Position numbers and translations under genes: made by a program
Part shown: piece after piece, positions 1 to 11,740 of the stretch
Position numbering within the stretch: the stretch's first letter is position 1
Layout of the letters: the number at the start of each line of letters is the position of its first letter
Assembly (NCBI RefSeq): GCF_047663525.1
Contig: NC_092588.1
Location: 108,147,001-108,211,000 of the forward strand
From: Anas platyrhynchos
Taxonomy: Eukaryota; Chordata; Aves; Anseriformes; Anatidae
Length of the DNA stretch: 64,000 bases
Direction: 5' to 3'
The notes under the pieces: generated by a model
The model's input: only the letters and a program-made list of their open reading frames with translations
The model's database searches: none
Told to the model about the DNA's origin: nothing

Positions 1-3000
1 GTTGCATCTTATTTCCTAATGGATTTATCACTTTGTTTATTTAAAGTCAGATGAACTGGGCTTAACAACAACAGCGAATGTTTTCTGCTTTTTTTTTTTT
101 TTTTTTTAATCCTCTTGGCTCTTCAGAGACAACATAACAGAGGGAAAGCAAATGAGCTGGATGCGATTCCATGTTGTGCATGCACACTGAGAGCAGAACC
201 TGAAGACAGTGCTGTTGTGCAATGTAAACAAGGCATAAATTTGTCCTACAGAACCCTCGCAGCCGATGATCTGAGAGGGAAGGAATCCGATGGATTTCTG
301 AAGCATAGGATAAGCCTGCAGCACTGACAGGAAGAACAGGATTTTTTTGTTTTCTTGTAAACCGAACACATTTTGTATGTATTTGTTGAAATAATAATCA
401 TACACACACACACAATAATAATAATAATAATTAAAAAAAATTACAGTCACTGTTCAAAGGAATGCTGTACTCTCCAAGGGAGGTTTTAATCTGCAGGGGG
501 AGAGAATAGGAGCTGTGTTCTTCTTCCAGCCTTATGTCGTCTGAGGTCTGTATTACGCTCGTTACAATGATATCAGTGCTTCTAAATTAAAGTAGCAATG
601 CCCACATTCCACGGGGACATGTGTCACAGAAATTCATGTGCTAGTAATTAAAACTGAATTTTCAAATGCTGCTTCAGATTCAGACGAGAAGCTTTTGAGG
701 CAGTTGTGTAATGGAGAAGAAAAGAAAACAAGGAAGCTTGAAGCATACTGGGGGGGCAGCCTTGATACGTGCCACAGACACAATGGGACACCCCGCACGC
801 TGCTATCACCCCGGCCACGCTGAGGAAAAGCAGTGTTTTCAAAGGGCAGGTTGTGTTTCAGGTGCTGAGCTTTTATGGAAGTCCACCCAAACGCCAGCCG
901 TGTGCCCCCCACTGCTAGCCACTCTGAAAAGCCGCTCCTAAGAATAACTGGTCACCTGAAAAGAAAATGAAATGCAATTACAGGGAAGCAGATAGTGCAT
1001 TATTAGATCCTACCACCGGGCTACTCAGCATCCAGCCATTAGTATCATGCCTTTCTGGCCAAAGTATTTGATGCTTCAGGCCAAGAAAGGCACAGAAAGC
1101 CCAACAAGCAGCGCTGCGCTTCGCAGTGGTACGGGATAGCCCTCTCCTGGACATCAGGTTTGTCACAAGAAATACAGAGCCATTACCCTAATTGCAGTCT
1201 TAGCAAAAGTAATTAATCATCAAATAGTTTTCCAATGTTTGGACAAATCCTGTGTCCGTTTTTTTTGGCCTTGAGTTCCTCATACAGCAGTAAACTGCGT
1301 GAGCTGACAAAAGGCAGAAAGTGCCTGTGTCCCAGGGGTGCTATGACTTGATGACATCCAACCTCCTCTTTAGCAGCTGACCTAATTCCTTCTGTTGTTG
1401 TACTCCAAGGTGTCCTGGACAGAGGAAAAAAAAAAAAAAAAAAGCCTTTTGTTCACTGTACATTGTTGTTTTAACCTAGTGGAGTGTGTCTGGTGGAGAA
1501 ACTGAGGATCCTAATTTTAAGGCTTTCCGACTTTGTTTGCCTTGTGTTTACGCATTCTGAGGCTAAAATAAAGCTTGTGCTGCACGTGTACGGCGACTAA
1601 TGAATTAGCTCCAGCCATCAGCTTAACTGCTGGTGCCAAAACAAACGCATCGGCACGCTTACAACTTAGCAGTTTGGACCCACCTTCCAAACAAACACCT
1701 CGAGTGTTTCACCACGCACTTGCCAATGGTGTGGCCATGTGAACCCCAGGCTGAGCCAAGGGGACCCTGTGAGAAGCAGCACCTCGCCCCGAGCCGTGGC
1801 AGAGGGGATGGATGTGGTTCATCCCATGCTATTTCTGCAGGAACTTGCTGTAGTCTGTCAACATTTGCTCAGTCGCACCTAGTCAGACTGGTTTGCATTG
1901 TTTCCTGCCTCATCGTTTGTAAGTCATCTTTTTTTTTTTTAATTTGCTGGTGCTCACAGGTGTGCTTGGATTGTTTATAGAAAGGACCAAGGTGGAAAAA
2001 AATAACAGAGTTCAGGTTTAACTGCTGGAAATCATTTGCTTTGGGGATGTGTTCATTTAAAATACTAATAGGTACAGCTGAGTGTAGCACGGTGCTCCAG
2101 GCTCCTCGCAGCCCTTCCCCACACAGCTCAAGTGCCAGCTCTTTTCTGTCCCAGCACGTGCCCAGCGAGAAACCAGAAGGTGGTTTTGCAATGAGCCTTT
2201 GAACAGCACCGGCCGAAACCTTTCCCCTCGCTCACATGGCGAGGAAGGCTGGCTCACAGCGATTTTTAAGCCGGGAATGCAAACTCTGGGGAGATGAGGC
2301 CTCTCGAATAGCAGTGACGGCAGCCCTAATTTAGGGTAAAGCACTCCGGGACTAAGCAAATGGCACACCAGAGGGAGAAAGAGGTCTGGAAGGAGTCTGC
2401 AGAAACTGTGGATGAGTAACCAAGGTTATTGTGCTAATGAGATTATGTTTTGCTTTGAGATCTGCTCCTGTAGGGAGAGACTGAGTCACTTTGTCTTGGC
2501 TTCTGTCACGGGGAGGAGGAGGCTTGGATTTATTTGTAATGCCCAAAATAGCTGTACAGCCTGCAGCCAGCCTCGGTTCCCTGCCCCCAAAGAGCTAGAT
2601 GCAAAAGTTATGGGGAACTTTTCTCTTTATCCTCCTTCCCTACCACAGGCCAAGCCTCTTCAGACCTCCCTCACATCCCGGTCGCACACAGAACTTCCCC
2701 AGGCTTTTTTGGGGGCTTCTCCAGAGCTGTTTGGCAGCATCACTTTTCCTCTAGGGTCCAGCCTGGGGAAGCAGCTGATGGCACCAAATATAGCATTTCG
2801 TATCTGTAAAAATGCATACAGTATGTATCCTGTCACACTGATATATCACACAGTGGGAATAGTCCTGTTTATGCTGTTCTACCAGCCTCCCTAATAGGAG
2901 GCTCATGGTGTTTTAACTACATGGATGCAGCTGCAGCACATGCGTGGTTGTCTGTGTAAAAACAGGATGAGAAAAAAATCCCCTAGGTAAGAGAAATTTT

Positions 3001-6000
3001 GCCGGCCAGCTTTAGAAAAACCTTCACATGCATAACTTTTGTTTCAGGTGTCCTGCCACTCTCTGTGTGTGAGAGAAGCCCTCGTTTGTCCTGGGCTGAT
3101 TAGTCATTTGACAAGTAAGCGTGTTTACTCATAGAGCAACCTATCTCGCTGCATGCGTGACCGGACTGAGCAACCACATCATTATATTTCTGTAACTCCA
3201 GCCTGCTCTGCTGCACCCCTTTCCTCGCGTGGGTTTGTTTTATCCTCTGCTGCCTGCCGTGCCCATCACTCAGACTGTGCTCTGCTAGCACAAAGCGTGG
3301 TGCCCAAGGCGCTCTTTGATCACAGATACGTTTGCTATTGATATGTTTTAGAGCTCATTCGTTCTGCGCCAAATTCAGAGGTGATGTTGATTTAAAAAAT
3401 AAATAAATAAATGAGAAAATAAAAACTCATCTTCAAGGGTATCCAAACTTGTATACAGGCTCACTCGTTGCTTTGAATATTAGGTAGAAATGTCACTAGT
3501 CTTTGTGGTTATGCCCCCTCAAACATGTGCACTCATGCAGACTGTAATAGAGGTGGCAGAGCTACAGCAAAAGAGTATCAGGCTCTGGGGCTCCAAACTT
3601 GCAAAATGTCTTTGTTTAAATTGGCATTAACAGAGCGACACACAACAGCACAGTTCAGAGGATGAAGCCCTATATTAGAAAGTGCTAGGCAGAAATTCAG
3701 ACAGACTGGAATTGCTGGAGTGGGCAAAAAAGTGGTTAGCGTGGTAAGTCTGTCTCATCTATTTTTTTCTTTTCTCAGCATAGTGCAACCACAGTTTCTT
3801 TCCCACATATTGTCCTTAAAATATTTTAATATTTGTTTCAGTGTGCTCCAGGCGGTTGATATGCCCTTTCCTATATTTGTGATTGCTTAACTTTCATCAG
3901 CTTGTTTATCTGTTCATTGCACTTTTTATTCCCATAGTGGAAAAACAACAATAACAACAACATTTTTTTTTCATTTTTTTGCAAATAATTCTTTAATCGC
4001 TGGTAGGCATTTTTTCTTTCTTTTTAGTTCACTAAATTAGGAGTTAACTCCAGTTTCCCATCTAGTTTCATCAAGTTTACCTGAAAGAGGGAGGGTGGAG
4101 GGGGAAGATAGCTTGCCCAAGTTTTATGAGAGGTATTGTAGCTTTTCAAGCAGAATGGAAAGGCATATGAAACAAGGAGTGTCAACAAATTTCACAAGGA
4201 TTAATGTTTGCATCACTGATAAAGCAGAAGAAGAAACACGTGACATGATAAGACGTAAAAGTGATCAGGAGTGGGTGGGACAGTGAAGAAGGAAAAAATT
4301 GAAAACCTGAAATTGTGATAGCAGGAATCAGAGGAAGGATTTAAACAGGGAAAGAATATTTGTGTTGACTTTCAGTTTGTTTTAGAGGGGGATGGGGCAA
4401 TTATGGATGTAGGGGAAATGAAAAGGGAGGGAACGTGCAATAATGCTGAGACTTTCAGAGAGAAGGTTGCAAAACCTGAACCTGGTCCAGATGCCTCTGG
4501 GTAGGACTAGCTTTGATTAGTCCAGGCAATGAGGTAGCACAAAAGGAAGGACATCGCTTGTAAACGGAGTAGGGGGACTGGAGTAGCATTTCAGGGGGGC
4601 TAATCTGAAGTTCAGCAGCAGCTATGGGAAAGACAAACTGGCAAAGATTCTTTCCTCAAGAAGAAATAGTGGCTAAAATGTAGAACTGGATGGATGAAGA
4701 TAAGCATACATATCATTGATGGAGAATACTGCCAACATAACTAGGTATTGATCCTCAGGGAGAGACAGAAAAGTGAAAGCCTGGTTAGATTTCCATGGCA
4801 AATGAGACTGGAAACAGAAGCCTCAGCTGTCAAAAGGGAGAAGCGAGGATGGAGTTGTGAAAGCCAAGGAGAGAGTGTGGAGAGGAAAGATAAAGTTGGC
4901 AGAAAGTCAACAAAAGTAAAAGACACCGACCAGTGAAGATATAAATATCGACCACGTTGTTCAAAGAAGCAGAAGTCATGAGAGTGATTTCAGTGGCACA
5001 ATGAGGCAGGTACCAAACATCAGACATGCAAGACAGAGCAGAAAGGTTTGGAAGTACACACTGTACATGAGTTGGGGTAATAGTTTTGGAGAGATGAGCC
5101 AGGAAGGTGAATAAATGCTGTGCATATTGAGAATAATGATGTGCCTTTCAGAGGAGAGTCAGGGGAAGCTCTTAAGGACAGAGGGAACATGAAAAACTTA
5201 GAGAAGCATTGAGTGTGAAAAGATGAAAGGTGGCGTGAGTCTTAATATCTCTAGGAATTAGTCTATAGAGCCTTGCACTGCAGAAAGAGGGTAGTTATAG
5301 GAGAAAGAACATGCCAACAAATGTAGGGAAGAAGTTTTCAGAGACTCTTCTTTCCAGTATCTGAAACCCAATGAATGAATGCACATACATGCTTTAGCTT
5401 CAAAGCTGTTTTTCAGACAAGCAAGATGGAAGAGAAGGAGAGAGTTAAGGGAAAGGACAGGAAGATTTTAGTAGAAGAACATGGAACCATCTCATTAGCC
5501 TAATTGGCATCATTTATCCTTTGCTACAGCATCACCAAATTCTCCATCTCCACTACTGAAAGTCTCTGTAATGAAAAGGGGATTCAGGTCACTTGACAGG
5601 CAGGCTGATGTACCTGCTGACTTCTAAGCTTATGCCTGTGTCTCTTTTGTCAAGAATGAGAATCAAGGGGAGAAAAAAAAAAAAAAGAAGCAATTTTCAA
5701 AGTCAGGGTCAGCAGAGACAAGTACATCATTTGCATTTTGGATTATTAATGTGGGTTAGCTCAGCAGGCAAAGCCTAGCATACTGATAAAAGATTTCATA
5801 ACAGGAAAAATAGGGTCAGTGACTGCAAATATTTCCCCCCCACATTAAAGAAAATGAAGCATTATTGGGCAGGGGCTGGGCTGGGGGGTGTGGAGAGGTG
5901 GTAATGTTCCATTTCAGCCAGGACATAAAGATGTAGGCCAGGCCTAAATGGCTCTGACCTTTTCACTGCAAAAAATAGTAATGATAAAGAGATGGAATGA

Positions 6001-6640
6001 GACCCTGTCCATCACAGAGGCCAGATCCCAGGTGGTGATGTTCAGCTCCTGCTCTATGGGGTCCATGCATTCGCACATTCTGTTCCATCTGAGCAGTTCA
6101 CAGTGCTTTGTCCCTGGTTTCTCGCACAGAAACCCATGTGGATATGAAAAATTTAAGAGATATGAGACCTTTTTGGGAGCTCCTGTAAGCTCTTAAAATA
6201 TAACTGGCCCTGCCCTTGCCCCATTAGCTCCAATACAGGTTTTGTCCTTCTGCTCCTATAAAGTAACACAGAGTTTACAGTACATCTCTTCATGGATGAA
6301 TAGCAGTGGAAGCAATGGGGTGGACACATGCATTTGAAGAGTGTTAGCAGAGATCACACCCTACCTGGGCAGCTCAAGGAATATAAATATATGTGCAAAA
6401 CAATAATTATTCATATGCTTTTCCCTGCCTGAATCTTCTGAGTTTTTTGGGGGCTGGGGTCAGAGACTTTTAAGCCTTCTGCTGTCCACCATGTCATTCT
6501 TTCTGGATGTGAAGCCATCCCACCACGAGATCACACAAGCACAACCTGGGGGAGGTGGGACTGCCCCATTTGGTGTCAATTTATAGGCTGGCTTGGTTGT
6601 ATCAGTGCACTGCACCCCCAGCACTGAAGCATCCACATTA
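1..6640. other. Intergenic flank, no gene recognised
   Basis: I see no exon or RNA gene here. Short repeats include T-runs at 89-107, a CA/ATA repeat at 402-431, an A-run at 1426-1443 and an AAAT repeat near 3396-3413. The longest open frame (2412-2894, + strand, 160 codons) resembles nothing I know. From about 4.08 kb the + strand is unusually purine-rich. Confidence 0.7.
4080..5780 (+). other. Purine-rich, strand-asymmetric stretch
   Basis: For about 1.7 kb the + strand is dominated by A and G (many GGAAGA, GAGAGG and AAAGGG words), with few pyrimidine runs. There is no long ORF, no clear tandem unit and no recognised repeat family. It may be an old decayed repeat or transcribed sequence. 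Confidence 0.55.
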
Positions 6641-6712
6641 GAGAATCATGGAGTGGTTTGGGTTGGAAGGGACCTTAAGGATCATCCAGTTCCAACCTAC
6701 ATGGTCTGCACT
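6641..6712 (-). mobile_element. CR1 3' tail remnant
   Basis: On the + strand, GAGAATCATGGAGTGGTTTG followed by GGTTGGAAGGGACCTTAAGG and ATCATCCAGTTCCAACC is the reverse complement of a CR1 3' end. No ORF2 part is recognisable on its left or right. Confidence 0.85.
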
Positions 6713-8581
6713 CCACATCAGAGAAAATTCTTCTGTTCCTGACTCCTGACTGCCAGGCAAACTTGGCTGGACTTCTTCAACCTCTGGCTATCTGACTTTC
6801 CCATGATGTTCCCATTTTGAATGGTCATGGCTGAGTTGTAGTAACTCCCTGCTTTCTCATCTCTGGAAAGCAGGTGGCATATACCCTGGCACTTCAGCTC
6901 TTCATCCACCAGGACCTTCAGAAACTTGGTGATTTCTTTCCTTCTGCAGAATACAAAAATTACATTCAGACACTGTCCCCAGATTGTCATGGTGAAACAC
7001 CTACAAACCGACCCATGAAAGCTTGTTACTTTTACCTGATTATATTTGCTCTGGTAGCAGAACCACAGGACAGGGATAACTGGGTAATGAATTGAGATTA
7101 ATTTATGCCTATTTTGTAATGAGACTGACATATGTTTCAGTTTCAAGCATTGAACTGAAAATATTTAAGCTATGCCATATTTTGTATTTCAATTTGATAT
7201 AACTGATGTAAGTTTTTTTTTATCCTTTGAATTTGCAGAACAAAGTTCACTCAGAAAACTTTTGGCACTTTCTACCATAGCTTGCAGTACATTGGTTGTG
7301 TGTGTGTGTGTGCATGCACATCTTGCCTGTTTCTTTTCCTTTATGCTTTATCTGTTGGCATGCAGCTAAATCCAAACTTCAGCAACCTGCTCTCAGGGCT
7401 AACTTGCCAACCTACTGTCTTCTAACTGCAATTCTTTTTTTTTCTTTTTTTTTTTTTTTTAAATTTCGTGGACCCTGTCTCTGTTATCCTAAATAAAAGA
7501 AGTCAAAAGCAGATCAGTATTGCACACAGTCTTTTGCAATATATTTTTATCCTGCATGGGCATGATCATTTTACTTAAATCCAATGTACATTTAAGCTAG
7601 CAAATCTCACGGAATATTTAAGAAATGAGAACAAATATTTTGTCTTTAGATCTGATAACTAAAACCTAATCTGTCAAACTAAATATGTTTTATTACATTG
7701 ACTCATAGCATAGTACTACAATGTTTGTATCACACAACTACATCTACAGTCCTTTGATTTGTTTTTGTCCAAACTTTAAAAAGTAAAATAAATTTTTCTG
7801 GGTGAATAAATATGCGTACAGAAACCTTGTATTGCTGAGTATGTTTCTAAACATAGCACTGTATGGTCACTGTAAAAGGAAAACAGGCAACTATTCATTA
7901 ATTCCCATTTTATCTCAGTTTGTTTACCTAGATAGATATGGGCATCCCTGAAGAAAGGAGCCTCCTCCTCCTCGAGGAAGTCATGCTGTGCTGTGTCCTC
8001 CAGGAAACCCTGGTCTATGGGGTCTCTGCAGCATAGCAAAGTGGACACATCTTAGGCCACTGCAGAAATTTGTGGAGTGACCTATTGGATGTGTTTTTCA
8101 CAGGACCAGGGGAACATTTAAATAGTGGTCTGCAGAGGAACAGTGCATAACCTGCAGCCATCTCAGGAGGTGCTATGCTGATGTGGTCAAAAGGCAAGAC
8201 AAGAGGTGGCATAAAGCACCTTCCAACCCCTGCTTGCGGAGTGCCCAAGTTGCAGGATATCTAAGCAAAGCTGATTTGTGGTAGTAGTCTTATGGGCCGC
8301 CTCTTTAGATTATTGAGAAGACTAAGGGGGAACCTGATGTCAGACAGTAGGTTATGTGGGGTCTTCAGTGCAAGATGAAGACATAGCCAAATCCCATCGC
8401 AGGACGTGGAAGCTAGAAATAAGGTGGATGGTGTAGTTCAGGTTAAAGATAAATTAACTTCATCACAATATTGTTCTTAGATCATATTCTGGCTTAACAG
8501 CCACAGAAGCCCTCTCAATTACCATAATAAAGGTGTAATGAAATATGTGCATGGATAATTGAACTGATATACCTCGTAAAT
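6713..8581. other. Intergenic sequence between two CR1 fragments
   Basis: No recognised gene. It contains a - strand open frame of 142 codons (6718-7146) that abuts the CR1 tail, a TG repeat at 7297-7312 and a T-rich run near 7434-7460. Otherwise it is AT-rich and featureless. Confidence 0.6.
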
Positions 8582-9248
8582 AGAATCATAGAATCATTAG
8601 GGTTGGAAAAGACCTTGAAGATCATCTGGTCCAACCATCCCTCTACCACCAATGTCACCCACCAAACCATGCCCCCAAGCACCATGTCCAACCTTTCCTT
8701 GAACACCCCCAGGGACGGTGACTCTACCACCTCCCTGGGCAACACATCCCAATGCCTGACTGCTCTGTCTGAGCAGAAATGTCTCCTAACTTCCAACCCA
8801 AAACTCCCCTGGCACAACTTGAGGACATTCCCTCTAGTTCTATCTCTAGTTATCTGTGGGAAGAGGCTGACCCCCAGCTTCCCACACTTTCCTTTCAGGT
8901 AGTTGTAGAGAGCAAAGTGTCTCCCCTGAGCCTCCTCTTCCCCAGACTAAACAACCGCAGTTCCCTCACAGGACTTGTGTTCCAGGCCCTTCACCAGCTT
9001 CATAGCCCTTCTCTGGACATGTTCCAGGGCCTCGATGTCCTTCTTGTACTGAGGGGCCCAAAGCTGAACACAGCACTCAAGGTGCGGCCTTATCAGAGCA
9101 GAGTACAGAGGGACGATCACCTCCCTGGTCCTGCTGGCTGCACTATTCCTGATACAAGCCAGGATGCTGTTGGCCTTCTTGGCCACCTGGGCACACTGCC
9201 AGCTCATATTCAGGCACTGCTGGCTCATGTTTGGGCCCAAACGCATCT
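8582..9248 (-). mobile_element. CR1 retrotransposon fragment, 667 bp, nearly open ORF2 end
   Basis: On the - strand the translation reads [20 protein letters not shown], then [55 protein letters not shown] and [20 protein letters not shown]. This is the CR1 reverse transcriptase C-terminal region. One TAG (8947-8949) and a small deletion after LEHKS break an otherwise single frame. The 3' tail is at 8582-8640. The 5' end is truncated near 9248. Confidence 0.95.
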
Positions 9249-10432
9249 AGGCCAGCTCAGAGAATTCATGAGGGCTGACCAGGACATCTGCATTTGAATA
9301 GCCCTTAGGGAGGATCATGCAGGGCTGCTACAGGCAACTCCAGAAAATGCTGGTTGTGGCCTTCCCAAAAGTGTGCCTGATCCATATTCCCTCCTGTGCT
9401 ACCTGTTCCACCTTAGCCCATGAAGCACCACGTCACTCATTTTCAAATTGCTCCTCAGCACTGGATTCAGAGGTTGTCTGTGTCATTCAGAGTAAACAAA
9501 ACAAAACAAAACAAAAAAATACTCCTGTGCTTCTCTCCCACTGAAGTCAACAGGATTTCAGACTGCCTGAAGACAAACACAGACTTCAGTCTTCTCTGAA
9601 CACAGCCAAGTAGCCTGCTGATGGTAAAGAGCCGGTAGGGATCTCTTTTCTGTGTGTTTGACTTCACTCCAGCTTATTTCATGTTGCCTGTTTAGAAACT
9701 AAGTGCTTTACAGCGCAAACTGTCATTTCTATGGACGTAGTGTTTAGCACAGCTGAAGCCTGTCTTGATTGGGAGCTCTGGATGCAACTTGAATGCAGAT
9801 AATAGAAACTTACAATAAGACTTGAATTAATGCTTCGTCTCCCATGCTGCATGGTTTGACATCAGCGCTGCTTTATCACTGCGAGCATTCACAAAAGCTG
9901 CAGTCAGTCTGAGAGGACTCATCGAATGCTGTTGTAGAAGCATTTTGTGCTTTGTCTTGTAGCGAACATTTCCAGAACTGGACTGTTTCTTTTCCACAAT
10001 GCCAGCATTGCAAATAAAGACCACACGCATTTTATGTGCTCAGAGAAGAGCAAAAGAAATCAACATTTGCTGAACAAATTAATCCGAGTTTAGTTAAGGA
10101 CTAAAAATAAGGAATACGAAGACTTTTAGCATATGCGGGCAGTCACTACATCCTTGGGTAACTGCCTTTCCTTGTCTGCCTGCGCATGGCTCTAGTTGCT
10201 AGCGGATCCTGGTTGAAATTCAAATCAGTTTCAGCATCGCTGCCGTCTCCTCTAATTGACTCCGTCGGCACAGCCGGCTGGTGGGAGGGACGGAGGAGCA
10301 AAGCAGGCAGAAAGGACCAGACGATTTCTGGCATATGCTGGGCTGCGCAGCAAAGCGCTGCGGACGTGGGGGTCTGGCACTGCACAAACGTCAGGGATTC
10401 CCCGCACCCTGCCAGGAAACCAAGAGGAATCA

Positions 10433-10486
10433 TCCTTTTTTTTTCTTCTTCTTCTTCTTCCTTTTTTTTTTTTTTTTCTTTTTTTA
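10433..10486. repeat. Polypyrimidine tract (T-run, CTT repeat, T-run)
   Basis: A T-run, about five CTT triplets and another long T-run form about 50 nt of nearly pure pyrimidine. It produces spurious poly-Phe and poly-Lys open frames on both strands. Confidence 0.9.
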
Positions 10487-11679
10487 ACGTCAGAAGCGTT
10501 AGGCCCATGCGGTGCTTTATAACCACAGTGAGGAGAGCAGTGCAGCAGAGGAAGCTCGTGGAAAAATTCTGGCTGACTCATCCATAATTCATCTGGTGGC
10601 CTGGGGAGCATGCATGCTGCTGCAGGACCCTGGGCACCATGCAAGGGACAGCCCTGCTGCCCGGCCACCAGGCGGGCAGATCCCAGCCCTCTCCACCCCT
10701 CTGGGGCCACACGAGCATCGTGCTGCTTGTGTGTGTGGTGTCATTCCTAGCTGAGCTGAATTTCCAGGGGCTCCTGGCACAGGGCTAGCCAGGTGTTGCC
10801 AAACCCTAATGATGTCCTCATGCAGAACCCAGAAAGTAGGCGGCTGCAACCCAGGGCAAAGTAGTTTTTAAGCCTGACCTTCAGTTTGGAGGTAGCTAAG
10901 CAACATATTCCATGCTGAGGGATTTCAGTCACCTGATTAGGCTATTTTAAAGGTATGGCTGGCCTGAAGAAACTAGTAAAAGGTCTTGCGGGTTGTTTGG
11001 AAGAAAAGCAGAAGAAGCAGGCTGAATATCAGTACGTCTGTGATTTGCAAATGTGTGCAGTAGCCTAAACACTGGGGAGTTTGCAAGGGAAGCTTATGGA
11101 AAAGAACAGTGAGAAGTAGTGAGGAAAAAACGGCCTAGAGAAATGAAAGTAAATGTCGATTATGTGATCTCCATGCACACTGACTCCTTCAGAACTGCTT
11201 CCTCTGACTTTCCAAGAGGTAGAATGAAGTCCGGAGTATTCAAAATACCGGAGGTGCAAAATAAGCTTGCAGGATATATGTGTACCGGCCATTAGTCCTG
11301 AGATCTAAATTGGATGCTGTGGGTCAGCCACACCACCAGGCGGGTGGGAGAGCTGAGGAGCACGTGTACATACACAGGCACGATGGCCCAGGGATGCCCA
11401 GCTGGATTACACATACCCCAGGATTTCTGTAGATCAAGAGGACCATGTACCACAACAACACATGCCACAGTTTATAACTTCCACCTGAATGCTCTATAGA
11501 TGACAGCAAAGAATAATTTGACAAAATAAGACTCGTAACTCATTAGCGAGCGCACAGAAGTGAAAAACAATCAGTTACGTTCAGAGTCTACAAACGTACA
11601 TTTATTCTATATCCAAAAGCTGTGTTTCAGGAAATTACCAGCTTTCAAGGCTGTAACCATTGTCACTATCCTAGATGAT

Positions 11680-11705
11680 AAAAAAAAAAAAAAAAAAAAA
11701 AAAGA

Positions 11706-11739
<34 letters not shown>

Positions 11740-11740
11740 G
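11680..11740. repeat. A-rich tract with G every 10-11 nt
   Basis: About 24 A are followed by G, then A10 G, A10 G, A9 G. The interruptions are spaced close to one helical turn. It is probably an expanded A-tail microsatellite. Confidence 0.9.

Noticed and set aside
8515-9297. Host genes on either strand at 8.5-9.3 kb
   Set aside because: The - strand frames are CR1 ORF2, and the + strand frames are their shadows.
10146-10710. Overlapping open frames with poly-Lys or poly-Phe
   Set aside because: They are created by the polypyrimidine tract at 10433-10486 and moderately GC-rich flanks; no homology.
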